Source: Thalassospira profundimaris (lineage in GTDB: Bacteria > Pseudomonadota > Alphaproteobacteria > Rhodospirillales > Thalassospiraceae). From it: DNA of 64,000 nt. A program made the translations under genes and the position numbers. The stretch spans positions 248,001 through 312,000 of the forward strand of contig NZ_JPWF01000005.1 of assembly GCF_003326675.1 (NCBI RefSeq), written 5' to 3'. Under the pieces are notes generated by a model. It was not told the origin of the DNA. It did not search any database and worked only from the letters and a program-made list of their open reading frames with translations. Position 1 is the stretch's first letter. Each line of letters begins with the position of its first letter. Below are positions 41,470-50,097 of the stretch, piece by piece.

Positions 41470-41511
41470 ATAACGGCCGGTTGGTTCCCGCTAACCGGCC
41501 GTTATGTTTTT
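41470..41511 (+). terminator. strong hairpin between norB and norQ
   Basis: ATAACGGCCGGTT (41470-41482) and AACCGGCCGTTAT (41493-41505) form a perfect 13-bp stem with a 10-base loop, followed by GTTTTT. It looks like a partial terminator that would make norCB more abundant than norQDEF. Confidence 0.8.
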
Positions 41512-41539
41512 CGGGTTATCGAGCGACAGGAGCACAGAG

Positions 41540-42349
41540 ATGTCCAGCGCCCTTAAGGAATTCACACCCAAAGCCGATGTTCCCTTCTATCAGGCCACCG
41601 GTCACGAAGAGCAACTTTTCGAAACTGCCTGGCAGCGTAAATTGCCGCTTTTGCTAAAGGGGCCAACAGGATGCGGGAAGACGCGCTTTGTCTCGCACAT
41701 GGCGGCCAAACTTGGCGTCCCGCTTTATACCGTATCGTGTCACGACGATTTGACAGCAGCTGATTTAACGGGACGCTACCTGATCAAGGGCGGGGAAACT
41801 GTCTGGGTTGACGGGCCTTTGACGCGGGCTGTCCGTCATGGCGGAATTTGTTATTTGGATGAAGTTGTCGAAGCACGCAAAGACGTTACCGTGGTGCTTC
41901 ATCCTTTAACCGATGACCGGCGTTTGCTGCCACTTGATCGCACCGGGGAACTTCTAGAGGCGCCGGATAATTTCATGCTCGTGGTGTCTTATAACCCCGG
42001 ATATCAGAACCTTCTCAAGCAGCTCAAACCATCAACGCGTCAACGTTTTCTGGCCGCAGAGTTTGATTTCCCGGACGCCCGGACCGAAACCGATATTCTG
42101 ATGCGTGAAACCGGTATTGATCACGATGCCGCCGAAATTCTGGTGCGTATTGCCGGTGCAATCCGAAACCTTGCCGGTGTTGATCTGGAAGAAGCGGCCT
42201 CAACCCGGTTGCTGATCTATTGTGCGACACTTTTAAAAGCCGGTGTGTCCTTTGATGATGCGGTAAAGGCCGCCATCGTAGAACCGCTAAGCGATGATGC
42301 AGACATCAAAGCTGGCTTGCATGAAGCCATTGGCATCATTCGTGGTTAA
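41540..42349 (+). CDS. norQ: NorQ, MoxR-type AAA+ activator of NO reductase
   Basis: An ATPase that, with NorD, is needed to mature NorCB, probably by inserting the FeB iron. It is 269 residues of the CbbQ/NorQ family. Walker A is G-P-T-G-C-G-K-T (about 40-47), Walker B is I-C-Y-L-D-E-V-V-E, and the sensor stretch is V-V-S-Y-N-P-G-Y-Q-N. The start at 41540 has a GGAG ribosome site, while the ATG at 41504 lies inside the upstream hairpin. norD follows after 17 bases. Confidence 0.92.
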   Translation: MSSALKEFTPKADVPFYQATGHEEQLFETAWQRKLPLLLKGPTGCGKTRFVSHMAAKLGVPLYTVSCHDDLTAADLTGRYLIKGGETVWVDGPLTRAVRHGGICYLDEVVEARKDVTVVLHPLTDDRRLLPLDRTGELLEAPDNFMLVVSYNPGYQNLLKQLKPSTRQRFLAAEFDFPDARTETDILMRETGIDHDAAEILVRIAGAIRNLAGVDLEEAASTRLLIYCATLLKAGVSFDDAVKAAIVEPLSDDADIKAGLHEAIGIIRG

Positions 42350-42366
42350 GCACCGGGGGCGATGAC

Positions 42367-44340
42367 ATGAGTTTCGATTTTCTGGAATTTGAAGAACAGG
42401 TCGGGATGTTGTGGCACCGGATTGCATCGCGCAATCAGGAAAGCTATCGCGAATATACCGAAAGTGCCGTCCGTTTTTCCGAACTTCGGGCAAGTTTACC
42501 TGTCCTGTTTCGGGCACTGGGCGGTAACCCTGCGCTTGAATTTTCTCAAATCGATAAACGGGTCTCAACCCATAGACTGGGTTGGCGGCAACGGATCGGT
42601 CTGGTGGACGAACAGATTGCAATGGCGGAAATGAACGAGATTGCAGTGAAAATGCCGCCTGCGATTGCATTGTTTCCGTCACCTGCGCTTAATCGTGATC
42701 TGTATATCTGGTATATGGCGTGGTTTGCGACGTCATCTCCGATACGGGTCCCGGACGCGATAAAGCACGATCCCTTTGCATCCGATATCTTGCGGCTTGT
42801 TCATGCGATGCAAACAGACCGGGCCTTGCAACAGGTATTTCCCGGTATTGCCGCGATGCGCAATCGACTTTACGCCGCGTTTTGTCAATTGCGACCGGCT
42901 CGGCGTTTGCCTGCACTTGAACAGAAAGTTGAAGACTGTGTTCTGGCATTTCTGCGCGGCGGGGATACCGGGATAGAAAACCCGTTTCAGGCTTTGCTTG
43001 ATGCATGTTGTCAAAACGAAGCTGAAATTTCTGAACTGATCGCTGCATCCGGCTTAAGGCCACACCGTTATGCGCCGTTCCTTCCGGTTCCTTTATGGGG
43101 GGAGGCAATCTGTGTCGGAACCTCCAGTCGGAGTAACGACAATGATCCCGATGAAACGGATGAGCAGGCACAAGACGGAAATCAGGAACGAAAAAAGCGT
43201 GCCCGTCGACGCAAGAATGATCAGGCGGGTCGCAATGATCCGCTGGCACTGAACCGGTTTGAGAAAATCATTTCGATTGCTGAAATGGTCAATGTGAACC
43301 GGCCAATGGATGACGAAGACGAACAGGATGCCCGCAAGGCAGCAGACGAGCTTGAGGAAATGGAGATTTCCGACTGCAAACGGAAAGCTGCTACCAAGCT
43401 TCGCTTTGATCTTGATCTTCCGCCGCGTGATGCGGATGACGGCAAGCTGATAGGTGAATGGACCTATCCGGAATGGGATTACCGTCAACAAAGCTATCGC
43501 CCGGACTTTTGTAAAGTGGTCATGCAATCGGGTGATGAAACCGTCAGCGACACAGATATCTGGCAACCGGGGGAACTGGAACGTCAGCAGATCCGCAAGA
43601 TCCGGCGTCAGTTCGAGGCATTCCGCCCCCGGCATCAAGTTTTGCGCGGGCAGTTCGATGGTTCCGAACTCGATCTTGAAGCCCTTGTCCGTGCCCAATG
43701 TGACCGTCAGGGCAGTGGGGAACTTAATAACCGCATTTATCTGAATACTGTCCGTCGCGCTCGCGATTTGTCGGTGGCTGTTTTGATCGACGTGTCACTT
43801 TCAACGGATGCCTGGATCAAGGACAACCGTGTACTTGATGTTGAAAAGCAGGCCTTGTCGGTTCTTGCCAGTGGACTGGATGCCTGTGGCGATGATTTCG
43901 GGGTTTACAGTTTCACTTCGCGCAGGCGCGAATGGGTGCGCATCAATGCAATTAAGGGCTTTGATGAAAACTGGTCACCGCTATGCCAGCAGCGCATTCA
44001 AAAACTAAGACCCGGTTACTATACCCGCCTTGGCACAGCCATTCGCCATATGGGAAAATTGCTCGAAGAACGTCCGCATCAACATCGGTTGATGTTGGTG
44101 ATTACCGATGGCAAGCCCAACGATATTGATCATTACGAAGGGCGTTATGGCATCGAAGACAGCCGTCGCGCTGTTCGCGAGTGTCGCAAAGCGGGGCTGG
44201 GACTTTTCGGTGTGACGGTGGATCGCAGGGCCCAGGATTATTTCCCCTATATTTTTGGTGCGGGTGGTCATGCCATCGTTGCACGGCTTGAAAATCTTCC
44301 GGCCGCATTGCCGCGCATCTATCGACAACTGGTGTGCTGA
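42367..44340 (+). CDS. norD: NorD, VWA-domain protein for NO reductase activation
   Basis: The partner of NorQ, analogous to the CobS/CobT pairing elsewhere in this window. It is 657 residues long. It has an N-terminal helical region, an acidic and basic low-complexity linker (about residues 260-350) and a C-terminal von Willebrand domain with an altered metal site, V-L-I-D-V-S-L-S-T-D. The downstream block V-I-T-D-G-K-P-N-D-I-D-H-Y-E-G-R-Y-G-I-E-D is a NorD hallmark. Its stop is one base before the norE start. Confidence 0.93.
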   Translation: MSFDFLEFEEQVGMLWHRIASRNQESYREYTESAVRFSELRASLPVLFRALGGNPALEFSQIDKRVSTHRLGWRQRIGLVDEQIAMAEMNEIAVKMPPAIALFPSPALNRDLYIWYMAWFATSSPIRVPDAIKHDPFASDILRLVHAMQTDRALQQVFPGIAAMRNRLYAAFCQLRPARRLPALEQKVEDCVLAFLRGGDTGIENPFQALLDACCQNEAEISELIAASGLRPHRYAPFLPVPLWGEAICVGTSSRSNDNDPDETDEQAQDGNQERKKRARRRKNDQAGRNDPLALNRFEKIISIAEMVNVNRPMDDEDEQDARKAADELEEMEISDCKRKAATKLRFDLDLPPRDADDGKLIGEWTYPEWDYRQQSYRPDFCKVVMQSGDETVSDTDIWQPGELERQQIRKIRRQFEAFRPRHQVLRGQFDGSELDLEALVRAQCDRQGSGELNNRIYLNTVRRARDLSVAVLIDVSLSTDAWIKDNRVLDVEKQALSVLASGLDACGDDFGVYSFTSRRREWVRINAIKGFDENWSPLCQQRIQKLRPGYYTRLGTAIRHMGKLLEERPHQHRLMLVITDGKPNDIDHYEGRYGIEDSRRAVRECRKAGLGLFGVTVDRRAQDYFPYIFGAGGHAIVARLENLPAALPRIYRQLVC

Positions 44341-44341
44341 C

Positions 44342-44935
44342 ATGACGGCCCAAACCCAACTGAGTTCAGGCGCAGAAGATAACGACACGGCATCCTGGGG
44401 TGGACTGGAACTTTTGCCCGGTCACCCGATCATGTGGGTTCTGATTTTGTCGGAACTGGTGGTTTTTGGCGCGTTTCTTCTGACATTTTCGGGCGCGCGC
44501 GTTGTTGATCCACAAGGGTTTGCTCAGGATCAGATGCAGCTTGATCGTCTTGCCGGTGGCATCAATACACTTGTGCTTCTTACCAGCGGTCTTTTTGCAG
44601 TCTTTGCCATCCAGGCGGTGAATACGGGTAACATATGCCGTTCTCGGCTTTGGCTTGTTCTGGCATCGCTTGGCGGTGCAATCTTTCTTATCATCAAGAT
44701 GATCGAGTATAGGGCAAAGTTTGATGCCGGTATCGGTCTTGAAAGCAGCACGTTTTTCACACTTTATTTTCTGATCACCGGGTTTCATGCCCTGCATGTT
44801 GTTCTGGGGATCGGAATATTGATGGTTGTTGCAATCTGGCCAAGCCGGATCAATGTCGAAACCGGTGCGGCATTCTGGCACATGGTCGATATGGTCTGGG
44901 TCCTTGTTTTCCCGGTGATCTATCTGGTGCGGTAA
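44342..44935 (+). CDS. norE: NorE, cytochrome oxidase subunit III-like protein
   Basis: A membrane protein of 197 residues with five helices in the cytochrome c oxidase subunit III fold. It carries the conserved F-L-I/T-G-F-H-A-L-H-V-V-L-G-I-G type segment and a final W-H-M-V-D-M-V-W-V motif. NorE supports full NO reductase activity in other denitrifiers, but its exact role is unsettled. The start at 44342 is one base after the norD stop, so translation is coupled; longer upstream frames would run into norD. Confidence 0.9.
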   Translation: MTAQTQLSSGAEDNDTASWGGLELLPGHPIMWVLILSELVVFGAFLLTFSGARVVDPQGFAQDQMQLDRLAGGINTLVLLTSGLFAVFAIQAVNTGNICRSRLWLVLASLGGAIFLIIKMIEYRAKFDAGIGLESSTFFTLYFLITGFHALHVVLGIGILMVVAIWPSRINVETGAAFWHMVDMVWVLVFPVIYLVR

Positions 44936-44941
44936 GGGCAT

Positions 44942-45301
44942 ATGAAAAAGAGTCTTGAGATCACCGATGTTGCGGCCATCGATATGGCCGGTTCATGCAT
45001 CGCCTCTGTACGCACTGCTTGCGTCGTTTGGGGGATCGCAAGCATCACAACATTGATCGCAGTCATTCTGGCACTGGGTGACAATGCGGTTGAACCAATC
45101 ACGCTAAACATGTTTGCCACAGGATTTATCGTTGCGGTCGGATGCATCAAGGCCGCGTTGATTTTGCGATATTATCTTGGTCTTGGCCCTGCCGCGGGCA
45201 GTTGGCGGGCGATGTTTATTGCATTTCTGATTGTTATTTTTCTTGGTGTTCTTGCTGCTCAGGGCGTGGTGATCCTGATGACGCCCCAAGCAGCAAGCTG
45301 A
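44942..45301 (+). CDS. norF: NorF-like small membrane protein
   Basis: A 119-residue protein with three predicted helices (about 27-46, 53-80 and 87-112), resembling the cytochrome oxidase subunit IV/NorF family. It carries the I-K-A-A-L-I-L-R-Y-Y-L-G-L-G-P loop characteristic of NorF. It starts 6 bases after norE and ends the nor operon, 12 bases from the convergent nirN stop. Sequence conservation in this family is low, so the call leans on position. Confidence 0.85.
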   Translation: MKKSLEITDVAAIDMAGSCIASVRTACVVWGIASITTLIAVILALGDNAVEPITLNMFATGFIVAVGCIKAALILRYYLGLGPAAGSWRAMFIAFLIVIFLGVLAAQGVVILMTPQAAS

Positions 45302-45313
45302 TTGCGCTCAGCT

Positions 45314-46921
45314 CTAGTGGCTGGTGCCTTCCGAGTAGGTGATCTTGTTAAAGACATTGTATTTGCCAACCGGCTTTTTCATCGGCAGGCGTTTGATTTC
45401 TTCAAACGTATTGGCGTCGTAAACAATCACCGCACCGTCATCATCCCAGATCGAAAGCAGTGCGTGTGTTCCACTGCGATCAAATTCGACATGGGCGGCC
45501 ACTTTTCCCGGTTCCGGGCGCAAGGTTTTGACAATTTCGAGGGTCCGTTTGTCGATGATATGTACGGCATCCTTGTTTGGCCCGAAAAACACATCGACCC
45601 AGGCATAGGGCGTGTTTTCATGACTGCGGGTAAAGAAGCCCGGGCCCAGTGTCTCGATGACCTTGATCGTTTCCCAGCTTTCCATATCAATGACGCTGAT
45701 TTTCGGATCTTTGAGGTGCGGGGTGGCAAGAACCGGCCGACCTTGATACTCAAAGGTAATGCCGGAACCAAGATGGGGCATGCCTTCAAGGGCAATATCG
45801 GCAATTTTGCGTCCGATATTCAGGTTGATGACCTGTCCGTCGCGTCCATTGCGCGCCGCCCCCACCAGATAACGGTAATCCTGATCAAAAAAGAAATCGT
45901 CCAACCCGTCATCAAGCCGGATGCGTCGAACCGGGAACGGGCCATATTGGACATCAAGTGCTTCGACCATGTTTGCTTCGTAATTATGGACAAAGCCTGG
46001 ATAAACCGGTTGCGGAGTATCGGCATAGGATATTTCCCAGACTTCGGGAAAATCTTTCAGGGCGATAATGAAGCTTTGTCTTGGGGGTGCTGTATAAACC
46101 GCAGAAACGCGTGATGATTGGCCGTGGTCCCCATCCACCGGGATCTGTTTGATCGGGCGTAGATCACGGGCATCAAGCAAAACCAGTGTATGGGGTAACA
46201 TATTGCCCGCCATCAGGTATCGTCCGTCGTCCGACACCGCAACGTTGCGGGTGTTCACCCCGACGCGGATTTCGGCAACGGTTTGAAGGGAATACAGATC
46301 GTACATCTGGACCCAGCCATCGCGTGAGGCCAGATAGACAAACCGGCCATCCGGGGAATATTTAGCACCTCCATGAAGGGCAAACCGGGTAGGAAATCGA
46401 TCAAGGGGCGTAAAGGTGTCGCCATCAAGAATGGTGATATGGTGATCGCCGGCCTCGACCACGGTAAACAGATTTAACGGATCGGCCGTGAACTTCGGTT
46501 TGACCGGCAACTGATTGGGTTCGACGAACACGGTGTGGCTGTCGATGATGTTGGCCATATTCCAGGATGGCGTTTCTGAAAGTGGTTGGCGCAACCAGCT
46601 TGCCAAAAGATCAATCTCTGTCTTGTTCAGGACTTGATCGAATGCCGGCATCTGCGTTGCGGCCCGTCCATTTGAAATAACATCGTTCAGCATGCTGCCG
46701 CGCAATCGCGTAAGGCTTTCGGGCAACAATGCTGGCCCCATCCCGCCAAGTCGATCCCCGTTGTGGCAAGCGGCACAATGCGTTCCATAAAGTGCGTTGG
46801 CGTCTGCAAATTGTGATGATGTTAATGCTGCATCATCGGCCCGTGCCACTGCCTGAAAGCAGATCAGCATTGTCGCAGCCATCAGTGTCGAGCGGAATGG
46901 CTGAAAAGTTACCTTGGGCAT
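45314..46921 (-). CDS. nirN: NirN, dihydro-haem d1 dehydrogenase
   Basis: A periplasmic cytochrome that carries out the last step of haem d1 synthesis by introducing the acrylate double bond. It is 535 residues long with a signal peptide, one c-type haem site C-A-A-C-H near residue 50 and an eight-bladed NirS-like propeller. It differs from NirS by its shorter N-terminus and Y-N-V-F-N-K-I-T ending. It is the last gene of the nir operon and overlaps nirJ by 13 bases. Confidence 0.92.
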   Translation of the reverse strand: MPKVTFQPFRSTLMAATMLICFQAVARADDAALTSSQFADANALYGTHCAACHNGDRLGGMGPALLPESLTRLRGSMLNDVISNGRAATQMPAFDQVLNKTEIDLLASWLRQPLSETPSWNMANIIDSHTVFVEPNQLPVKPKFTADPLNLFTVVEAGDHHITILDGDTFTPLDRFPTRFALHGGAKYSPDGRFVYLASRDGWVQMYDLYSLQTVAEIRVGVNTRNVAVSDDGRYLMAGNMLPHTLVLLDARDLRPIKQIPVDGDHGQSSRVSAVYTAPPRQSFIIALKDFPEVWEISYADTPQPVYPGFVHNYEANMVEALDVQYGPFPVRRIRLDDGLDDFFFDQDYRYLVGAARNGRDGQVINLNIGRKIADIALEGMPHLGSGITFEYQGRPVLATPHLKDPKISVIDMESWETIKVIETLGPGFFTRSHENTPYAWVDVFFGPNKDAVHIIDKRTLEIVKTLRPEPGKVAAHVEFDRSGTHALLSIWDDDGAVIVYDANTFEEIKRLPMKKPVGKYNVFNKITYSEGTSH

Positions 46922-48162
46922 GATGGGTACTCCACCTGACCCTGTCGTTTGGTCGCAGCAAAGGGAACTGTTTTGATCCGTTCGTACTGTCCGGATATGC
47001 CAAGTTCCCCATCATCAAGATAACACCCCGGATCTTCTGCCCAGGGATCACCTGTCAGCTGATAGGCGCGGGTACGTGTGTTGCCGCCGCAAATCTCGAG
47101 ATATTTGCATTCGCCGCAGCGTCCCCCGACGGCGCGCGGTCGTTGCTTTAAACCGGCCAGCAAAGGGTCACTCGTGTCCTGCCAGATGTCTGAAAACGGA
47201 CGTTGCAAAACATTGCCAAGCGTATGTTGCCACCACATGGTGTCGGGGTGGACATTGCCAAGATTGTCAATATTGGCAACATTGACGCCTGACGCATTAC
47301 CACCCCAGCGTTTCAGCAGATTGCCAATTTTCTCGGACGCGGCGGGGTAATTTTGATCAATCCAGAACTTCAGAAACACACCATCGGCATCATTGTTACC
47401 CGTGACATAATCACGGTGAATGCCGGCTTTGATTTCAGCTTCGCAGCGGGCAAATATCATTAATAATGCCTCGCGCGTCATGTTGTAGAAGGCATGATCC
47501 TTGCGGTTGTGATTTCCCCGTCCAGCATAGTTCAGATGCGAGAAATAGAACTTGTCTATCTGTTCTCGTTCAACAAGATCAAGAAGGCCGGGAAGGTCCT
47601 GATAGTTTTCCCGTGTCATGGTAAAACGAATGCCAACAGGCAAGTCTGCATCCCGACAAAGACGTGCACCGCGTAATGCCAGATCGAAACCACCCTCCAG
47701 ACGGCGAAAATAGTCATGGGTTTCGTGAAGGCCGTCCAGGCTGATCCCGACATAGTCGTAATTGGCATTTGCGATCTGATCGATGTTCTTGTCGTCAATC
47801 AGGGTGCCGTTACTTGAAAGTGCGACATAAAAACCAAGTTCCTTGGCATATGCCGAGATGTCAAAAATATCCGGCCGCATAAGAGGTTCGCCGCCGGACA
47901 GGATTAATACCGGGACATTGAAATCACGCAGATTTTCCATCGTTTTGAAAACTTGCGCGGTGGTCAGTTCACCCGGGAAATCTTTATCGACGGCGGATGC
48001 ATAACAATGACGGCATGTCAGATTGCAACGCCGGATCAGGTTCCAGATCACCACAGGACCGCGATTTTGCAACGGCGCACGTGAACGTCTATCGGGGATT
48101 TCCGGAACAGAGCTGTCAGATATCTGAATTGCGGTTCGGATATATTGGCTTAGTCGCAACAT
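46909..48162 (-). CDS. nirJ: NirJ, radical SAM haem d1 biosynthesis protein
   Basis: A cytoplasmic radical-SAM enzyme that converts 12,18-didecarboxysirohaem by replacing propionates with oxo groups. It is 417 residues long. The SAM-cluster motif is C-N-L-T-C-R-H-C (about 46-53), followed by S-G-G-E-P-L. A C-terminal SPASM-like cysteine set is visible (R-C-G-E-C-K-Y-L-E-I-C-G-G-N, later G-C). It overlaps nirH by 13 bases and nirN by 13. Confidence 0.94.
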   Translation of the reverse strand: MLRLSQYIRTAIQISDSSVPEIPDRRSRAPLQNRGPVVIWNLIRRCNLTCRHCYASAVDKDFPGELTTAQVFKTMENLRDFNVPVLILSGGEPLMRPDIFDISAYAKELGFYVALSSNGTLIDDKNIDQIANANYDYVGISLDGLHETHDYFRRLEGGFDLALRGARLCRDADLPVGIRFTMTRENYQDLPGLLDLVEREQIDKFYFSHLNYAGRGNHNRKDHAFYNMTREALLMIFARCEAEIKAGIHRDYVTGNNDADGVFLKFWIDQNYPAASEKIGNLLKRWGGNASGVNVANIDNLGNVHPDTMWWQHTLGNVLQRPFSDIWQDTSDPLLAGLKQRPRAVGGRCGECKYLEICGGNTRTRAYQLTGDPWAEDPGCYLDDGELGISGQYERIKTVPFAATKRQGQVEYPSCPR

Positions 48163-48674
48163 TTGCGTTCTCCGCCCTTGTGCCAGCGCAGACCGGTTTT
48201 CTTGAGAATACGGCGGCTGTAAAGAATGCGATGATCACGTGCTGCATCACCAAGAAGATCACGTATTTCGGCAACATGTGCCTCAACAACATCCCGCGAT
48301 GTACCGTGAACCATTGCGAACAGGTTAAACGGCCATTCGGGCAAATGCCGTGGGCGGCGGTAACAGTGGGACACAAAATCAAGCGCGCCGATCTGTTCCC
48401 CCACCTGATCAACGAGCTGATCTTCTATGTCCCAGACGCTCATACCGTTTGCTTGGTAACCCAGCTTGTAATGATTGGGAATGATCCCGATGCGCCGAAT
48501 GATGCCGACATCAAGCATCCGTTGGATGCGTTGTTCTACCACATCGGGACTAAGGCCAAGCCCAAGTCCGATATCGCTATATGGGGTTGAACTGATCGGT
48601 AGGCCGGTTTGGGTCGCACGGATCAGGGCCTGATCAATTCCATCAAGTTCAGGAAGATCATCCGGGATGTTCAT
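48150..48674 (-). CDS. nirH: NirH, sirohaem decarboxylase subunit (Lrp/AsnC-type)
   Basis: One of four related Lrp-like proteins that together decarboxylate sirohaem to 12,18-didecarboxysirohaem. It is 174 residues long. The N-terminal helix-turn-helix-like part (P-Y-S-D-I-G-L-G-L-G-L-S-P-D-V-V) is followed by the active-site region with H-C-Y-R-R and W-P-F-N-L-F-A-M-V-H-G, the same pattern as in NirL. It overlaps nirG by 4 bases (ATGA) and nirJ by 13. Confidence 0.88.
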   Translation of the reverse strand: MNIPDDLPELDGIDQALIRATQTGLPISSTPYSDIGLGLGLSPDVVEQRIQRMLDVGIIRRIGIIPNHYKLGYQANGMSVWDIEDQLVDQVGEQIGALDFVSHCYRRPRHLPEWPFNLFAMVHGTSRDVVEAHVAEIRDLLGDAARDHRILYSRRILKKTGLRWHKGGERKCCD

Positions 48675-49120
48675 TGCGGAACCTCCAGCTTGAGTTCGAG
48701 AAAATACTCTTTCTCTTTCGGGAAGTTCAGGACGTTCAGACCGGTTTTTTCCTCGATCTGATGCAGTACATTTTCGAGCATGTTTTCATCACATGCCAGA
48801 ACGACAAACCACATATTCAGATGGTCTTCCCGTTCGTAATTATGGGCAACTTCTTCAAAAGAATTGACTTGCTCGGCAACGGCATCAAAGCGTTCAGGAG
48901 GAACCGACATTGCTGCAAGTGTGACAGCACCGCCAAGTTTCTCTGTGTTGAAAAGGGGGCCGAAACGGCTGACATATCCGTCTGATATTAGGTTTTTGAC
49001 ACCTTTGATGACGGTTTCTTCCGAATATCCCAATCGTTCTGCCAAAAGTCGGAAAGGATGAGGGCAGATGGGAAATCCACCCTGAAGATTGTTAAGCAAA
49101 TCACGTTCAAGCTGGTTCAT
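48671..49120 (-). CDS. nirG: NirG, sirohaem decarboxylase subunit (Lrp/AsnC-type)
   Basis: A 149-residue member of the NirDLGH complex with the H-N-Y-E-R-E-D-H-L-N-M-W-F-V-V motif, whose histidine is implicated in decarboxylation. It is most similar to NirD in this window. The ATG at 49120 is chosen because it has a GGAG-type site and begins the family's conserved helix; it overlaps nirL by 14 bases. Confidence 0.88.
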   Translation of the reverse strand: MNQLERDLLNNLQGGFPICPHPFRLLAERLGYSEETVIKGVKNLISDGYVSRFGPLFNTEKLGGAVTLAAMSVPPERFDAVAEQVNSFEEVAHNYEREDHLNMWFVVLACDENMLENVLHQIEEKTGLNVLNFPKEKEYFLELKLEVPQ

Positions 49121-49634
49121 GTTGCTCTCCTGCTGGAATAACACTGCTGGTTGGAGAGAGGCTGTATTTGCCTGCGTGCTGGGCAAAGCAACGTTTGCTG
49201 AACAGGACTTTTTGCGGCACATCTGTCAGGCCGAGCTGTGCGACCATGTGTCGGATTTGTGCCCGAACAATCATTTTTTCGCGGCCATGTATCATGCAAT
49301 ACAGATTGAACGGCCAGATGCCGGGGACCCGTTCGCGCTGATAACACAGGGTGACATAGGACAGTGCCGCCATCCTTTTGCCAATGTCGCGGACATCCTG
49401 ATCGGGGATGTCAAAGACGCACATTGCATTTGCCTGGTAACCCAATGCTCTGTGACGCAGGATGGCACCGAACCTGTTGATCAAACCGTCCTGCATCAAT
49501 TGATGAAGGGCATTCATGACATCGGCTTCAGACGTGCCAATACTGTCGGCAAGGGTCCGATAGGGATGTGAACAAATCGGAAGTCCGTTCCGAAGTTCTT
49601 CAATCAGCTGATGTTGCAGTGCTGTCAGTTCCAT
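49107..49634 (-). CDS. nirL: NirL, sirohaem decarboxylase subunit (Lrp/AsnC-type)
   Basis: A 175-residue paralogue of NirH with L-C-Y-Q-R-E-R-V-P-G-I-W-P-F-N-L-Y-C-M-I-H-G in the substrate region. An arginine/serine-rich 25-residue tail extends past the NirH length and overlaps the ribosome site of nirG. It overlaps the end of nirD by 10 bases. The order D-L-G-H matches the classical Pseudomonas operon. Confidence 0.88.
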   Translation of the reverse strand: MELTALQHQLIEELRNGLPICSHPYRTLADSIGTSEADVMNALHQLMQDGLINRFGAILRHRALGYQANAMCVFDIPDQDVRDIGKRMAALSYVTLCYQRERVPGIWPFNLYCMIHGREKMIVRAQIRHMVAQLGLTDVPQKVLFSKRCFAQHAGKYSLSPTSSVIPAGEQHEPA

Positions 49635-50086
49635 TGCAGAGCAAAACCCAAATCAAGCCTGTAATGTTCCACCATTGGCATCCGATGAACCTTAAGGCTG
49701 GTTACAATCTCGATATCGCGGATGGTACGGGTCAATGTTGGCTGGTCGGCTGCTGTGACCACGAACCATAAATTGAGTTTATCTTCCCGTTCGTAGTTGT
49801 GATTGATTTCGGTAAAGCGGCCGAGTTTTTGCGCAACTTTTTCTATGTCGGCTTCGGGAACTTCCATCGCCGCCAAGGTCGATGCACCAATACGACCCGT
49901 TGCATAGGTCGCGCCGATACGTGCCAGATATCCTTTGGCCTTCAAGTCTTTGAACGCGTCAATGACGGTGGCCTCATCGCATCCAAGCTTAGTGGCAAGC
50001 GTGGAATATGGATCGGGTTCAATCGGAAAATTGTGCTGACAGACATCAATCAGACGACGCTGGATCGGGCTAAGGGTTTTGTCCAC
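49625..50086 (-). CDS. nirD: NirD, sirohaem decarboxylase subunit (Lrp/AsnC-type)
   Basis: A 153-residue protein of the same family, with I-N-H-N-Y-E-R-E-D-K-L-N-L-W-F-V-V-T-A as in NirG and an N-terminal P-Y-S-T-L-A-T-K-L-G-C-D-E-A-T-V helix-turn-helix-like segment. GGAGG precedes the start. It lies 11 bases after nirF. Confidence 0.88.
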   Translation of the reverse strand: MDKTLSPIQRRLIDVCQHNFPIEPDPYSTLATKLGCDEATVIDAFKDLKAKGYLARIGATYATGRIGASTLAAMEVPEADIEKVAQKLGRFTEINHNYEREDKLNLWFVVTAADQPTLTRTIRDIEIVTSLKVHRMPMVEHYRLDLGFALQWN

Positions 50087-50097
50087 GATCTGCCTCC

